From: Halorussus halophilus
Lineage (GTDB): Archaea > Halobacteriota > Halobacteria > Halobacteriales > Haladaptataceae
Reading direction: 5' to 3'
Assembly (NCBI RefSeq): GCF_008831545.1
Contig: NZ_CP044524.1
Span: 372,001 to 436,000 of the forward strand
DNA: 64,000 bases
The notes below the pieces were generated by a model that saw nothing but the letters and a program-made list of their open reading frames with translations, had not been told where the DNA came from and did not search any database. Positions 26,118-34,029 of the stretch are shown here, piece after piece (positions within the stretch are counted from its first letter, which is position 1; each line of letters starts with the position of its first letter). Both the position numbers and the translations under genes were made by a program.

Positions 26118-27080
26118 ATGTACGACGTTGGCATCGTCGGATGTGGAGTCATCGGCAACCGCCTCGCCGAGTCGTTCGCCGAACACGAGCGGACGAACGT
26201 CTGGGGCGCGTGCGACCTCGTCGAGTCGAAAGTCGAGGCGTTCGCCGAGGAGTACGACTGCGAGACGTTCACCGACTATCTCGACCTCGTCGACCAGTGC
26301 GCAATCGACGTGGTCTACGTCGGAGTGCCACCGGCGAATCACCACGAAATCGTCTCCTACGCGCTCGAAGCCGACACGCACGTCATCTGCGAGAAACCGA
26401 TTGCGGAGGACGCCGAGCGTGGACAGGAACTGGTCGAACTTGCCGCAGATAGCGACCAAGTTACTGCTATCAACCTCCCCTTCCGCTACACCTCGGGGTT
26501 CGTGGAGATGCGCGAGCGAATCGATTCTGGGGAAATCGGCGACCCGAAACGGGTCGAACTCAAATTTCGGTTCCCCCAATGGCCTCGCGACTGGCAGGAC
26601 GTGGACTGGCTCGCAGGCCGAGAACAGGGCGGACCACTCAGGGAGGTCGGCACGCACTTTCTCTTCGGCGTGCAGGAGATTTTTGGCCCAATCGAGCGCG
26701 TGAGTGCCGAAGTCGCCTACAGCGGTCCCGACAAGTACGAAGATTCGATTGTGGGCTACTTCGAAGTCGAGGCCATCTACGGCACTATCGACCTCGTGAC
26801 CGACCACGACGAGCAGGAGGAGAACTCGATTACCGTTCTCGGTTCTGATTCCCAACTGTCGCTCCGCAAGTGGTACGAACTGGTCGAGGGCTCCGGAGAC
26901 GACGAACGGGTCGTTCACGACACTCGCGAATCGACCACACTCGCGCTCGTAGACGAGTTCGTGTCGTCGCTCGACGGCGGCGAGGGCGACCTCGTCACCT
27001 TCGAAGAGGCCAACCGCGTCCAACGGGTGGTCGATGCAATCTTCGACTCTGAGGGCGTCGAGCGACCACTGGAGGGATAA
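26118..27080 (+). CDS. Gfo/Idh/MocA-family NAD(P)-dependent oxidoreductase
   Basis: A 320-residue dehydrogenase. The N-terminal Rossmann domain has VGIVGCGVIGNRLAESF and the family's catalytic EKP (VICEKPIAED). The C-terminal half is the typical beta-sheet substrate domain (GGPLREVGTHFLFGVQ). Substrates in this family are sugars, inositols or similar compounds, and nothing here singles one out. It starts 46 bases after the gamma-CA-like gene, and co-transcription is possible. ATG 26118. Confidence 0.88.
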   Translation: MYDVGIVGCGVIGNRLAESFAEHERTNVWGACDLVESKVEAFAEEYDCETFTDYLDLVDQCAIDVVYVGVPPANHHEIVSYALEADTHVICEKPIAEDAERGQELVELAADSDQVTAINLPFRYTSGFVEMRERIDSGEIGDPKRVELKFRFPQWPRDWQDVDWLAGREQGGPLREVGTHFLFGVQEIFGPIERVSAEVAYSGPDKYEDSIVGYFEVEAIYGTIDLVTDHDEQEENSITVLGSDSQLSLRKWYELVEGSGDDERVVHDTRESTTLALVDEFVSSLDGGEGDLVTFEEANRVQRVVDAIFDSEGVERPLEG

Positions 27081-27149
27081 CCGAGCGGTGGACGCCTAAT
27101 CGAGTAACTTATCCCACACGTAGCACGATACTGGCAGTAGGCACGTCTC

Positions 27150-27941
27150 ATGTTCGGATTCATCGGCGGAAGCGGAATCTACGACGCACTCTCGCTGGAC
27201 GACGAGCGGACGGAGTCGGTCTCGACTCCGTACGGCGACCCGAGTGCCCCCATCACAGTCGGCACGCTCGCCGGGCAGGAAATCGCGTTCGTGCCGCGCC
27301 ACGGCCCAGACCACACGTACACGCCGACGGAGGTCCCGTATCGCGCGAACGTCTACGCTCTGCGAGAACTCGGTGTGGACCGCATCGTCTCCTCGAACGC
27401 CGTAGGCGGGCTCCGTGAGGAGTTATCTCCGCAGACGCTCGTGGTGCCAGACCAGATACTCGACCGGACGAAACACCGCACCGCTTCGTTCGTTCCAGCG
27501 GACAAGATCGATTTCCCAATTTCTCGCTCGCCGTACTGTCCGAGGTTCGCCGACAGCCTCGCGTCCGTGGCCGAGCGCGCGACAGATGCGTCGGTGAGAC
27601 ACGGTGGCACCTACGTCTGCATCGAAGGCCCACAGTTCGCGACGCAGGCCGAGAGCCGGTTCTACTACGAGTCGGGCGGCGACGTGGTGGGGATGACGAC
27701 TGTCCCAGAGGCGGCGCTCGCACGGGAGGCGGGGTTGTGCTACGCGACGATTACCGGCGTCACGGACTACGGGGTTTGGCTTGGCAAGGAGGCCGACCGC
27801 CTCGAAGAAATTCTGGAGAATGCGGCGAAGAACGAGCAGGCTATCAAGCGAACGGTCGAGCGCGTCGTTCGAGAACTCCCCGCGGAGTGCGACTGCCAGC
27901 ACGCAGACGAGAATTCTGTGGGCGAGAGTGTTCTTCGGTAA
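27150..27941 (+). CDS. mtnP: S-methyl-5'-thioadenosine phosphorylase (or related purine phosphorylase)
   Basis: A 263-residue PNP/MTAP-family enzyme that splits MTA and phosphate to adenine and methylthioribose-1-phosphate. Markers: FIGGSGIYDAL, VPRHGPDHTYTP, SSNAVGGLREEL, CIEGPQFATQAESRFY and VGMTTVPEAALAREAGLCYATITGVTDY. These fit MTAP/MTIP rather than PNP. The sequence from GMTT to Asp in VTDYG places the purine-binding Asp correctly. Halobacterial MTA salvage depends on such an enzyme. Start ATG 27150. The last residues (CDCQHADENS) are an acidic tail. Confidence 0.88.
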   Translation: MFGFIGGSGIYDALSLDDERTESVSTPYGDPSAPITVGTLAGQEIAFVPRHGPDHTYTPTEVPYRANVYALRELGVDRIVSSNAVGGLREELSPQTLVVPDQILDRTKHRTASFVPADKIDFPISRSPYCPRFADSLASVAERATDASVRHGGTYVCIEGPQFATQAESRFYYESGGDVVGMTTVPEAALAREAGLCYATITGVTDYGVWLGKEADRLEEILENAAKNEQAIKRTVERVVRELPAECDCQHADENSVGESVLR

Positions 27942-28014
27942 CGGTTCGAAGCCAGCGCGTGAGACCCGCCCGCCTACCGGGGGCGTTTTACGAAATCCGA
28001 CCGAAGGCAACGCT

Positions 28015-28581
28015 ATGACCAGTGAAGCCGAGCGCGAGCAGGCCCGCGAGCGCGCCGCCGACCTCTTGCACGAGGCTGGCGTAGTGTTGACAGGCGACGA
28101 ACGTCGCGAGATGGAAGTCGTAGACTACAGTTTCGACCGTCTCGAAGAAGTCGGCACGGAAATCGTCGTCTACGAGAACAACGACCGCTATTGTGCGAAG
28201 GAGTTAGTGCTGTTCGACGGGCAGACCTGCCCCGAGCATCGACACCCGCCGTTCGACGACTACCCCGGTAAACAGGAGACGTTCCGCTGTCGCTGGGGCG
28301 ATGTGTATCTGTACGTCGAAGGGGAGGAAGCGAGCGAAAGCGAGAGCGACGGCACACTCCAAAATCCGACCGTCGAACCGCCGTTCCGTGACGAGTACTA
28401 CACCGCGAGCGAGGAGATTCATCTCACGCCCGGCGAGCAGTACACCATCCCGCCGGACACCAGACACTGGTTCGTGGCGGGCGAGGACGGAGCCGTCATC
28501 TCTGAGTTCTCGTCGCCGAGTTTCGACGAGGAAGACGTGTTCACCGACCCGAAGATAGACCGAATGGAAAGCAGTTACTGA
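28015..28581 (+). CDS. D-lyxose isomerase-like cupin
   Basis: A 188-residue cupin of the D-lyxose ketol-isomerase family, which interconverts D-lyxose/D-xylulose or D-mannose/D-fructose. Metal ligands are visible in CPEHRHPPFDD (His, His) with Lys and Glu before CRWGDVYLYVEG, and the final His in PPDTRHWFVAG. Length fits bacterial lyxose isomerases. ATG 28015 lies 74 bases after the mtnP stop, on the same strand. Sugar preference cannot be deduced. Good family match. Confidence 0.8.
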   Translation: MTSEAEREQARERAADLLHEAGVVLTGDERREMEVVDYSFDRLEEVGTEIVVYENNDRYCAKELVLFDGQTCPEHRHPPFDDYPGKQETFRCRWGDVYLYVEGEEASESESDGTLQNPTVEPPFRDEYYTASEEIHLTPGEQYTIPPDTRHWFVAGEDGAVISEFSSPSFDEEDVFTDPKIDRMESSY

Positions 28582-28593
28582 GTACGAGGAGAA

Positions 28594-28842
28594 TTAGTCG
28601 TCGGTGGCGTCGTCGTCACCGTTGCGGTTCAGCAGCGGCGACTCTCTGAGTTCGTCCATGTCGGGCCGCTCGTCTTCGAAGTGGCGCGCCGACTCCAACT
28701 GCGAGTTCACTAGCTTGTTGACTTGTGGTCCCCACACGTCGTCCGGATGGGTGCGCACGTAGTCGGCCCACTCTTTGATGAACTCTAAGCGTTCCTGGCG
28801 GTTGTCGGCGTGTTTCTGCTCAAGTTCGGGTGAGTTGCTCAT
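28594..28842 (-). CDS. Small partner of a nucleotidyltransferase-like protein (possible antitoxin)
   Basis: An 82-residue very acidic helical protein (HADNRQERLEFIKEWADY, then SQLESARHFEDERPDMDEL). Its start lies inside the end of the nucleotidyltransferase gene, overlapping by 23 bases, so the two are translated from one message. This size and coupling are typical of toxin-antitoxin partners, but I find no known antitoxin fold by eye. Function otherwise unknown. Confidence 0.6.
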   Translation of the reverse strand: MSNSPELEQKHADNRQERLEFIKEWADYVRTHPDDVWGPQVNKLVNSQLESARHFEDERPDMDELRESPLLNRNGDDDATDD

Positions 28843-29413
28843 ACTCTTCTGTGACGTCTAGCTCTTCGGCGTATTCTTCGAGCTTGAGGCTATTAAGCGT
28901 TGGTTCGGAGAGACGATGAAGGTAGAGGGCGTCCTCGAAGTCCTTCTGGCTCCCGAGGTAGAGTTTGTAGGCTATCTGAAGCTCGAGTTCGCCGACGCGT
29001 AGTTCCCGGTCGTTCAGTCGAACGGTTATCGTGTTCGCCAGCGAAGCGCGGTCGTACTTGTCACCTGCAAATTTCAGTTCGACGTTCGGAACGCGGTGTC
29101 CGTCTTCTGCGATACGAATTATGGACTCGTCGTTCAGCATCTCGTACATGGAATCTAACGGCATCGCAGATCCCCAATACCCCGCGTCACGAAGTCGAGC
29201 AGACAACTCGGTTGCGGTCGCTTCGGAGAATGGCTCGGTTATCACGTCGATGTCCTCTGTCGCTCGAGACCGCCCGAACAGCACGGCAATGTAGCCGCTG
29301 ACGACGGAGTACGTTATTTTGAGGTCCTCCAAAGTTTCGGTCACGTTGAGTACGAGTTCGTCCAACCCGCTCGGCTCCTTCTCGATTATGACCGTGTCCC
29401 CTCGTATCTCCAT
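28820..29413 (-). CDS. Minimal nucleotidyltransferase-like protein (DUF6036/AbiEii-type fold)
   Basis: A 197-residue protein. Residues about 35-70 carry the nucleotidyltransferase core: YSVVSGYIAVLFGRSRATEDIDV, i.e. a glycine-containing loop and the D-x-D metal pair at EDIDV. ELKFAGDKYD and then LRVGELELQIAYKLYLGSQKDFEDALYLHRL complete the DUF6036/AbiEii-like layout, including the KD-x-x-DA motif. ATG 29413 is preferred over 29473. It is first in a two-gene unit with the overlapping small acidic protein. Members of this fold act as toxins that modify tRNA or other targets, but many are uncharacterised. Confidence 0.75.
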   Translation of the reverse strand: MEIRGDTVIIEKEPSGLDELVLNVTETLEDLKITYSVVSGYIAVLFGRSRATEDIDVITEPFSEATATELSARLRDAGYWGSAMPLDSMYEMLNDESIIRIAEDGHRVPNVELKFAGDKYDRASLANTITVRLNDRELRVGELELQIAYKLYLGSQKDFEDALYLHRLSEPTLNSLKLEEYAEELDVTEEYEQLTRT

Positions 29414-29520
29414 TTGTATTCCGTTCGTATCGCAGACCCAACGGTTTTGCGGTCTGGCGAACGTTTCACGCACCTGCAGATACTCTCAAGTCGATGGAGC
29501 GCGTCCCGTACAGGTCGAAA

Positions 29521-29667
29521 ATGACCCTCCTCGTGGACATCGCCTGCCCGAACTGCGGGCGAAAGCGTACCGTCGAGAAGCGCGGACTCGGCTGGTATCA
29601 CTGCACGAACTGCGGGCGGGAGTTCGGGCAGGACGAGATTTTGCCTGACGCTTCGCGGCGTCCGTAG
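29521..29667 (+). CDS. Small zinc-ribbon protein (48 residues)
   Basis: A mini-protein with CPNC at residues 9-12 and CTNC at 28-31, both followed by Gly-Arg (CPNCGR, CTNCGR): a compact four-Cys zinc ribbon resembling those of transcription and translation factors. It lies in the gap between two minus-strand genes and ends at the base before the stop of the SIMPL gene. No partner can be deduced. It differs in sequence from the zinc ribbon at 11531. Confidence 0.68.
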   Translation: MTLLVDIACPNCGRKRTVEKRGLGWYHCTNCGREFGQDEILPDASRRP

Positions 29668-30312
29668 TCAGTCCTCGCGCAGTTCGTAGGTCGCTTCGAG
29701 GGCCACCGACACGTCGAGGGGACCACTACTCGGTGCGGCCGACTGCGTGGCGACTTCTGCTCCGAGACCGGCGGCCGTTCGACGTGGCTGAACGTCCTCC
29801 CCAGTCGTCATCGAGACGACGCCCTCGACGGTGAGACCTTCAGCGTCGGCAGCCGCCTCGGCTTTCTGCCGTGCCGTCGTCGCGGCGTCTGTGAGCGCCT
29901 CCCGTTCGAGTTCTCGCTTCGTCTCGGTCTGGAACCCGAAGCTTACCGTGTCGATTTCGACACCCGCTTTCTCGACTGCCGCCGAGAGTACGTCTCCAAC
30001 CGCGTCGAGGTCGTGGAGCGTGACGACGAGACTCTCTCTTCCCTTGTACGGCAGTTCGTCGGGGTCTCGGTTCGTCTCCGGTCCACTGTGCGGTCGTCGT
30101 TGGGTCACTCGAAACTGGGCAGTCTTTATTCGTTCTTCGGAGATTCCAACTTCGGCGAGCGCCGTGCGAAGTTCTCCGGACTGTTCGGCGACGACGCGGC
30201 GGGCGCTCAGTACGTCCGGTTCGACTGCCTTGGCGTCGAACTGGACGATAGCTTCGTCCGGCGGTGCCTGCGTCTCTCCGGTCGCACCAGTCGTGATGGT
30301 TCTGTCGGCCAT
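29668..30312 (-). CDS. SIMPL-domain protein (DUF541)
   Basis: A 214-residue SIMPL/DUF541 protein. It opens with RTITTGATGETQAPPDEAIV and has the mid-domain YKGRESLVVTLHDLDAVGDVL and VSFGFQTE motifs, ending with VSVALEATYEL. The related bacterial BP26/YggE proteins are periplasmic and oligomeric and reduce oxidative stress. No signal peptide is seen here, so this one appears cytosolic. The start at 30312 lies only about 80 bases from the right edge of the TnpB element. Confidence 0.85.
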   Translation of the reverse strand: MADRTITTGATGETQAPPDEAIVQFDAKAVEPDVLSARRVVAEQSGELRTALAEVGISEERIKTAQFRVTQRRPHSGPETNRDPDELPYKGRESLVVTLHDLDAVGDVLSAAVEKAGVEIDTVSFGFQTETKRELEREALTDAATTARQKAEAAADAEGLTVEGVVSMTTGEDVQPRRTAAGLGAEVATQSAAPSSGPLDVSVALEATYELRED

Positions 30313-30383
30313 AGCTCGAAGTCGGCCGCTGTTGACATGTGCTTTCTCCCAGTGTGATACTCAGTACGTTCCGCAGTAAGTAA

Positions 30384-30403
30384 CCCACGACTAAAGTCGT
30401 GGG
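30384..30403 (-). repeat. Terminal hairpin of the TnpB element, containing the tnpB stop codon
   Basis: A near-perfect 20-base palindrome (cccacgac / gtcgtggg stems, loop taaa). On the minus strand it is the 3' end of tnpB: the codons for the last residues run into the hairpin and TAG lies in its loop. In IS200/IS605-type elements this region forms the 3' scaffold of the guide (omega) RNA, with the guide copied from the flank just beyond, here toward 30380 and lower. Confidence 0.72.
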
Positions 30404-31695
30404 CTTTCGCGTGGACTCCCGTTCTGACCATCGCTGGCGGGCGAATACTCGCCACTCACGTTCAACGTCCCGCGATTTAGCGCAACACCTACGGGTGCGC
30501 CTCCATCGTCTGCGTTTTGCCGACGACGGAGATACCGAAAGCCGATATTCTTGCTCGCGTTGTAGTCCGCGTGGTTCTCATATCCGCATTTCTGACACTC
30601 GAACGACTCTCCCGACCGATTGTTACCGTGCGTAAACCCACACGTCGAACACCGCTTCGACGTATTCTCCGGCGGAACTTGCTCGACGTTCAGACCGTAC
30701 TCCTCAGCCTTGTACTCGACGTACTCGTATAGGCGTCTGAACGCCCAAACGTGTTGCCACGTCGATTCAGGGACGTTCTCCCTAATGTGGGTCAAGTTCT
30801 CGAAGACGATGGTCGAACAGTCGTTCTCGACGGCTTCTTCAAGAAGTTCGTTTGCCACCGTGTGTAGGTGCATCTCGAACCGTCCAGTCTCTTTTCGCCC
30901 AACGGATTCGATGTTATCGTGGGCGTGTCTCGAACCACACTGTTGGAGCAACCCACGACGTTTCTCGTACTCTCGACGCCAGTGGTTGAATTCGTCTGCC
31001 GACCAGAACTGCCCGGTCGAAGCGACGGCGAGGTTGTTGACGCCTAAATCCACACCAAGGACTGTTCTGTGCTTAGTGTCCGGTTCAGACGACTCCTCGT
31101 CTGCTTCGACTTTTCGCATGGAGGCATGGAGATACCAGTCACCGTCGCGGTACTGGAGAGAGGCCATTCGAAACTCGAAATCGTCGTCGGAGACGTACTT
31201 GGTCGGCGGTTTCTCCGGGTCGTCGGGAAGAATGTAATCGCACTCGACGCGCCCATCTACGGTGGACAGCGATACGTGGTCGCGGTGGAAAGTCGCAGAC
31301 CGCTTGTCATACACCGCACTGTCCGCCGAGAAGTATGGCTTCGACGTACTTTCGCCACGTTTGAGTCGTTCGACACCACTCTTGACGGCTTCGACTGCCC
31401 TGCGAATCCCTTTCTGAACGAGATTCGCGGTCAGGTCGGTTTCGTCGCGGAGTGGGTCGTAGAGGGCGCGTTCGGCGTTTGCTTTCGAGGTAACGTGGTA
31501 GACGTCGTCGTCACCAGAAACGTTCCGCGTTTCTGGTTGGCAGCCAGACTCCTGCGGAGTCTGGCGACGCCCGTGCCAACACCAGTTGCTTGCGCGGTTT
31601 GCGCAGTGTTTGAATTGTTCGACCGTCTCTCGGAGTGCTGAATCGTCGTCCGAGGATGTGTTGAGTTTGATGACGGCGGTTCGCCGGTATTCCAC
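30391..31695 (-). CDS. tnpB: TnpB RNA-guided nuclease of an IS1341-type element
   Basis: A 434-residue TnpB. The RuvC-like triad is intact: Asp216 (VLGVDLGVNN), Glu299 (IVFENLTHIR) and Asp377 (HADYNASKN). The zinc finger CSTCG/CQKCG (Cys349, 352, 367, 370) is complete. Known TnpB proteins cut DNA next to a TAM motif using a guide RNA read from the element's right end, which keeps the element in place after excision. Start is GTG at 31695. The C-terminal tail after residue 395 (GGAPVGVALNRGTLNV) is typical of haloarchaeal copies. Probably active. The neighbouring sugar and SIMPL genes look unbroken. Confidence 0.92.
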   Translation of the reverse strand: MEYRRTAVIKLNTSSDDDSALRETVEQFKHCANRASNWCWHGRRQTPQESGCQPETRNVSGDDDVYHVTSKANAERALYDPLRDETDLTANLVQKGIRRAVEAVKSGVERLKRGESTSKPYFSADSAVYDKRSATFHRDHVSLSTVDGRVECDYILPDDPEKPPTKYVSDDDFEFRMASLQYRDGDWYLHASMRKVEADEESSEPDTKHRTVLGVDLGVNNLAVASTGQFWSADEFNHWRREYEKRRGLLQQCGSRHAHDNIESVGRKETGRFEMHLHTVANELLEEAVENDCSTIVFENLTHIRENVPESTWQHVWAFRRLYEYVEYKAEEYGLNVEQVPPENTSKRCSTCGFTHGNNRSGESFECQKCGYENHADYNASKNIGFRYLRRRQNADDGGAPVGVALNRGTLNVSGEYSPASDGQNGSPRESPRL

Positions 31696-31785
31696 GACAC
31701 TTCACATTACGGCACTGAGTTACTTAATGGTGGGGGAGTCGGCAGGCAATCGTTCGAGGAGAGACTCGTACCATGTTGGCTTTCT

Positions 31786-31805
31786 CCCACGGCTAAAGCC
31801 GTGGG
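31786..31805 (-). repeat. Second copy of the TnpB terminal hairpin, outside the element
   Basis: The 20-base palindrome cccacggctaaagccgtggg matches the tnpB-end hairpin at 18 of 20 positions, and the two changes compensate each other in the stem. Its loop has the same orientation, and it is followed on the minus strand by agaaagcc. No tnpB gene ends here. It may be a left-over right end of an older element or a separate guide-RNA scaffold. Confidence 0.6.
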
Positions 31806-31886
31806 CTTCCGCCTCGAAATTCATGTGACACTCTCTGGGACCCAACCAGTTTTGGGAATCGCCGCCGACACGTCTCCCTGGGACCT

Positions 31887-33530
31887 ATGGGGACGAAGAA
31901 CCGCTGGTACGAAAACGCCGTCTTCTACGCCATCGACGTGGAAGTGTTCGCGGACGGAAACGGCGACGGCGTCGGCGACTTTCAGGGACTGACAGAGCGA
32001 CTAGACTACCTCGCGGGACTCGGCATCGACAGCATCTGGTTGTTGCCGTTCTACCCGTCGCCGAACCGGGACAACGGCTACGACGTGACCGACTACTACG
32101 GGGTGGACAAGCGACACGGGACGCTGGGCGACTTCGTGGAGTTTCTCCGCGAGGCCGACCGTCGGGGCATCGAGGTCATCGTCGATTTGGTTGTCAACCA
32201 CACCTCCGACCAGCATCCGTGGTTTCAGGAGGCCCGCCGCGACCCGGGCTCTCCGTATAGAGACTACTACATCTGGACCGACGACCCGCCGGACCAACCG
32301 GACCCACAGCGCGGCGCGGTGTTTCCCGGCGAGGAGGACACCATCTGGAGCTACGACGAGGTCGCCGAGAAGCACTACTACCACCGGTTCTACCACTTCC
32401 AGCCGGATTTGAACACAGCCAACCCCGCCGTCCGCGAGGAGATACGCAAAATCATGGGCTTCTGGCTCGCGCTCGGCGTCTCGGGGTTCCGCGTCGATGC
32501 GGCGACGCTCCTCATCGACAACAAGGGCGGCTTGGAACGAACGAAACTAGACGACCCCCACGGCGTCCTCCGAGACATGAGAAAGTTCGTCGAACGTCGA
32601 GGCGACGACGCCATCTTGCTCGGCGAGGCCGACGACGCGCCCGACAAACTAGCTGCGTACTTCGGAGACGGAGACGAGTTGAACGTCCTGCTGAACTTCC
32701 TGCTCGACGCGTACCTCGTGTTGGCGCTCGCAGAGGAACGCGCCGCACCGCTGGAGACTGTCCTCGACATGCTGCCGGAGGTCCCTGTCGGTGGTCAGTG
32801 GGCGAACTTCCTTCGCAACTACGACGAACTCAACGTCGGACGACTGGCACGCGCCCAACAGCAGGCCGTCTTCGCGGAGTTCGCACCGGAAAAGTCGATG
32901 CAAATCTACGGTCGGGGCATCCGTCGCCGACTCGCACCGATGCTCGACGGCGACAGAGACCGACTCGAACTCGCGTACAGTCTGCTCTTCTCGTTGCCGG
33001 GGACCCCACTGCTCGTCTACGGTGACGAAATCGGCATGGGCGACGACCTCTCGCTACCGGGTCGAACCGCGGTTCGCGTTCCGATGCAGTGGTCGAGCGA
33101 GAAGAATGGCGGATTTTCGACCGCAGACCCCGACGAACTGGTCCGGTCAGTCGTCTCGGGTGACGACTATGGCTACGAATCGGTCAACGTCGCCGACCAG
33201 CGTGGCGACCCAGACTCGTTGCTCCACTGGTTCTCGCGGTTGATTCACGTTCGCCGCGAGTGCCCCGAAATCGGGAGTGGTGACTGCGAAGTTCTGGAAA
33301 CGACTGACGATGCGGTGTTCGCTCACCGGATGCGGGGCGGCACGGGGCCACGGAGCGAGACTGGAACGCTCGTCGCGGTCCACAATCTCGGCGACGAGGA
33401 GACTACGGTGACGCTCGACTTGGAAGGGTCGCCGACACGATTGTTCGACGGGTCCGAACTCCAGGAAGTCGAGGACGGGTGGCGGTTCGACTTGGGGGAG
33501 TACGGCTACTGCTGGGTGCGACTCAATTGA
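31887..33530 (+). CDS. GH13 alpha-amylase-family enzyme, trehalose-synthase-like
   Basis: A 547-residue GH13 protein closest in layout to the trehalose synthase subfamily (maltose to trehalose). Starting with WYENAVFYAIDVEVFADGNGDG, its barrel motifs include DLVVNHTSDQHPWF, the nucleophile Asp204 (GFRVDAAT), and the acid Glu247 (LLGEADD). Asp313 is the third catalytic residue, but in LRNYDELN, where the family has NHDEL: His is replaced by Tyr. The C-terminal beta domain (TLVAVHNLGDEETTV) is present, while the fused maltokinase of some homologues is absent. Compatible-solute or storage sugar role inferred; altered specificity possible. Confidence 0.83.
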   Translation: MGTKNRWYENAVFYAIDVEVFADGNGDGVGDFQGLTERLDYLAGLGIDSIWLLPFYPSPNRDNGYDVTDYYGVDKRHGTLGDFVEFLREADRRGIEVIVDLVVNHTSDQHPWFQEARRDPGSPYRDYYIWTDDPPDQPDPQRGAVFPGEEDTIWSYDEVAEKHYYHRFYHFQPDLNTANPAVREEIRKIMGFWLALGVSGFRVDAATLLIDNKGGLERTKLDDPHGVLRDMRKFVERRGDDAILLGEADDAPDKLAAYFGDGDELNVLLNFLLDAYLVLALAEERAAPLETVLDMLPEVPVGGQWANFLRNYDELNVGRLARAQQQAVFAEFAPEKSMQIYGRGIRRRLAPMLDGDRDRLELAYSLLFSLPGTPLLVYGDEIGMGDDLSLPGRTAVRVPMQWSSEKNGGFSTADPDELVRSVVSGDDYGYESVNVADQRGDPDSLLHWFSRLIHVRRECPEIGSGDCEVLETTDDAVFAHRMRGGTGPRSETGTLVAVHNLGDEETTVTLDLEGSPTRLFDGSELQEVEDGWRFDLGEYGYCWVRLN

Positions 33531-33546
33531 GTCGTACCGAACTTCG

Positions 33547-33927
33547 TTACTCCGCGCCGAACTCTTCTTCGAGCAGATTCACGTTGCGCTCGTTGGCCTT
33601 CCAGACGGCGTCGAACACCGTCCCAGCGATTGGGACCACGCCCCCGGCGAAGTCGATGCCGACGTTGGCCAGCATTCGAGCGATGGTCCCGGTGGAAGCC
33701 CCCATCCGGGCACCCTCGGCGACGACGTACAGCGAGAGGGCGGCGGAGGCGGCGTCGCCGCTGACCGGCATGAGGCCGAGCATCGGGTCGAGTCCGACCT
33801 TGTAGTTGACGACCGGTAGTTCGACGGCCTCGTCGAGCAAGTTACTGGCCGCGCGAGCGCGCTCTAATCCGGGTGGTTCCTCGGAGACGTTCACTTCGAT
33901 TGGTTCTCCGTCGCTGTCGGTGGTCAT
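33547..33927 (-). CDS. DUF4112-domain membrane protein
   Basis: A 126-residue DUF4112 protein. The core reads LPVVNYKVGLDPMLGLMPVSGD, followed by a hydrophobic stretch (AASAALSLYVVAEGARMG) and VGIDFAGGVVPIAGTVFDAVWKANERN, all characteristic of the domain. Two membrane-dipping helices are likely. Function of the family is unknown. ATG 33927 is taken as start; the open frame upstream lies in the divergent promoter region of the aldo/keto reductase gene. Confidence 0.83.
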   Translation of the reverse strand: MTTDSDGEPIEVNVSEEPPGLERARAASNLLDEAVELPVVNYKVGLDPMLGLMPVSGDAASAALSLYVVAEGARMGASTGTIARMLANVGIDFAGGVVPIAGTVFDAVWKANERNVNLLEEEFGAE

Positions 33928-34029
33928 GGGTAGCACTCTTTGGCGCTCGGGAGCCAAAAGTGCGCTGGCTTGCTGTGCAAGCCTGCCGCCGTACGCAGTT
34001 TTTTCAGTTCGCTCCGCGATAGCACGCGC

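Larger units (their letters stand above)
30384..31735 (-). mobile_element. IS1341-type (IS605 family, TnpB-only) insertion element
   Basis: The element carries only tnpB. Its 3' end is fixed by the hairpin at 30384-30403. The 5' boundary is less clear; the spacer upstream of the tnpB GTG (31696-31735) contains gttacttaa, which mirrors agtaagtaac beside the 3' hairpin. No tnpA transposase gene is present, so movement would need one supplied in trans. The 30370-30383 flank would act as guide. Confidence 0.65.
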
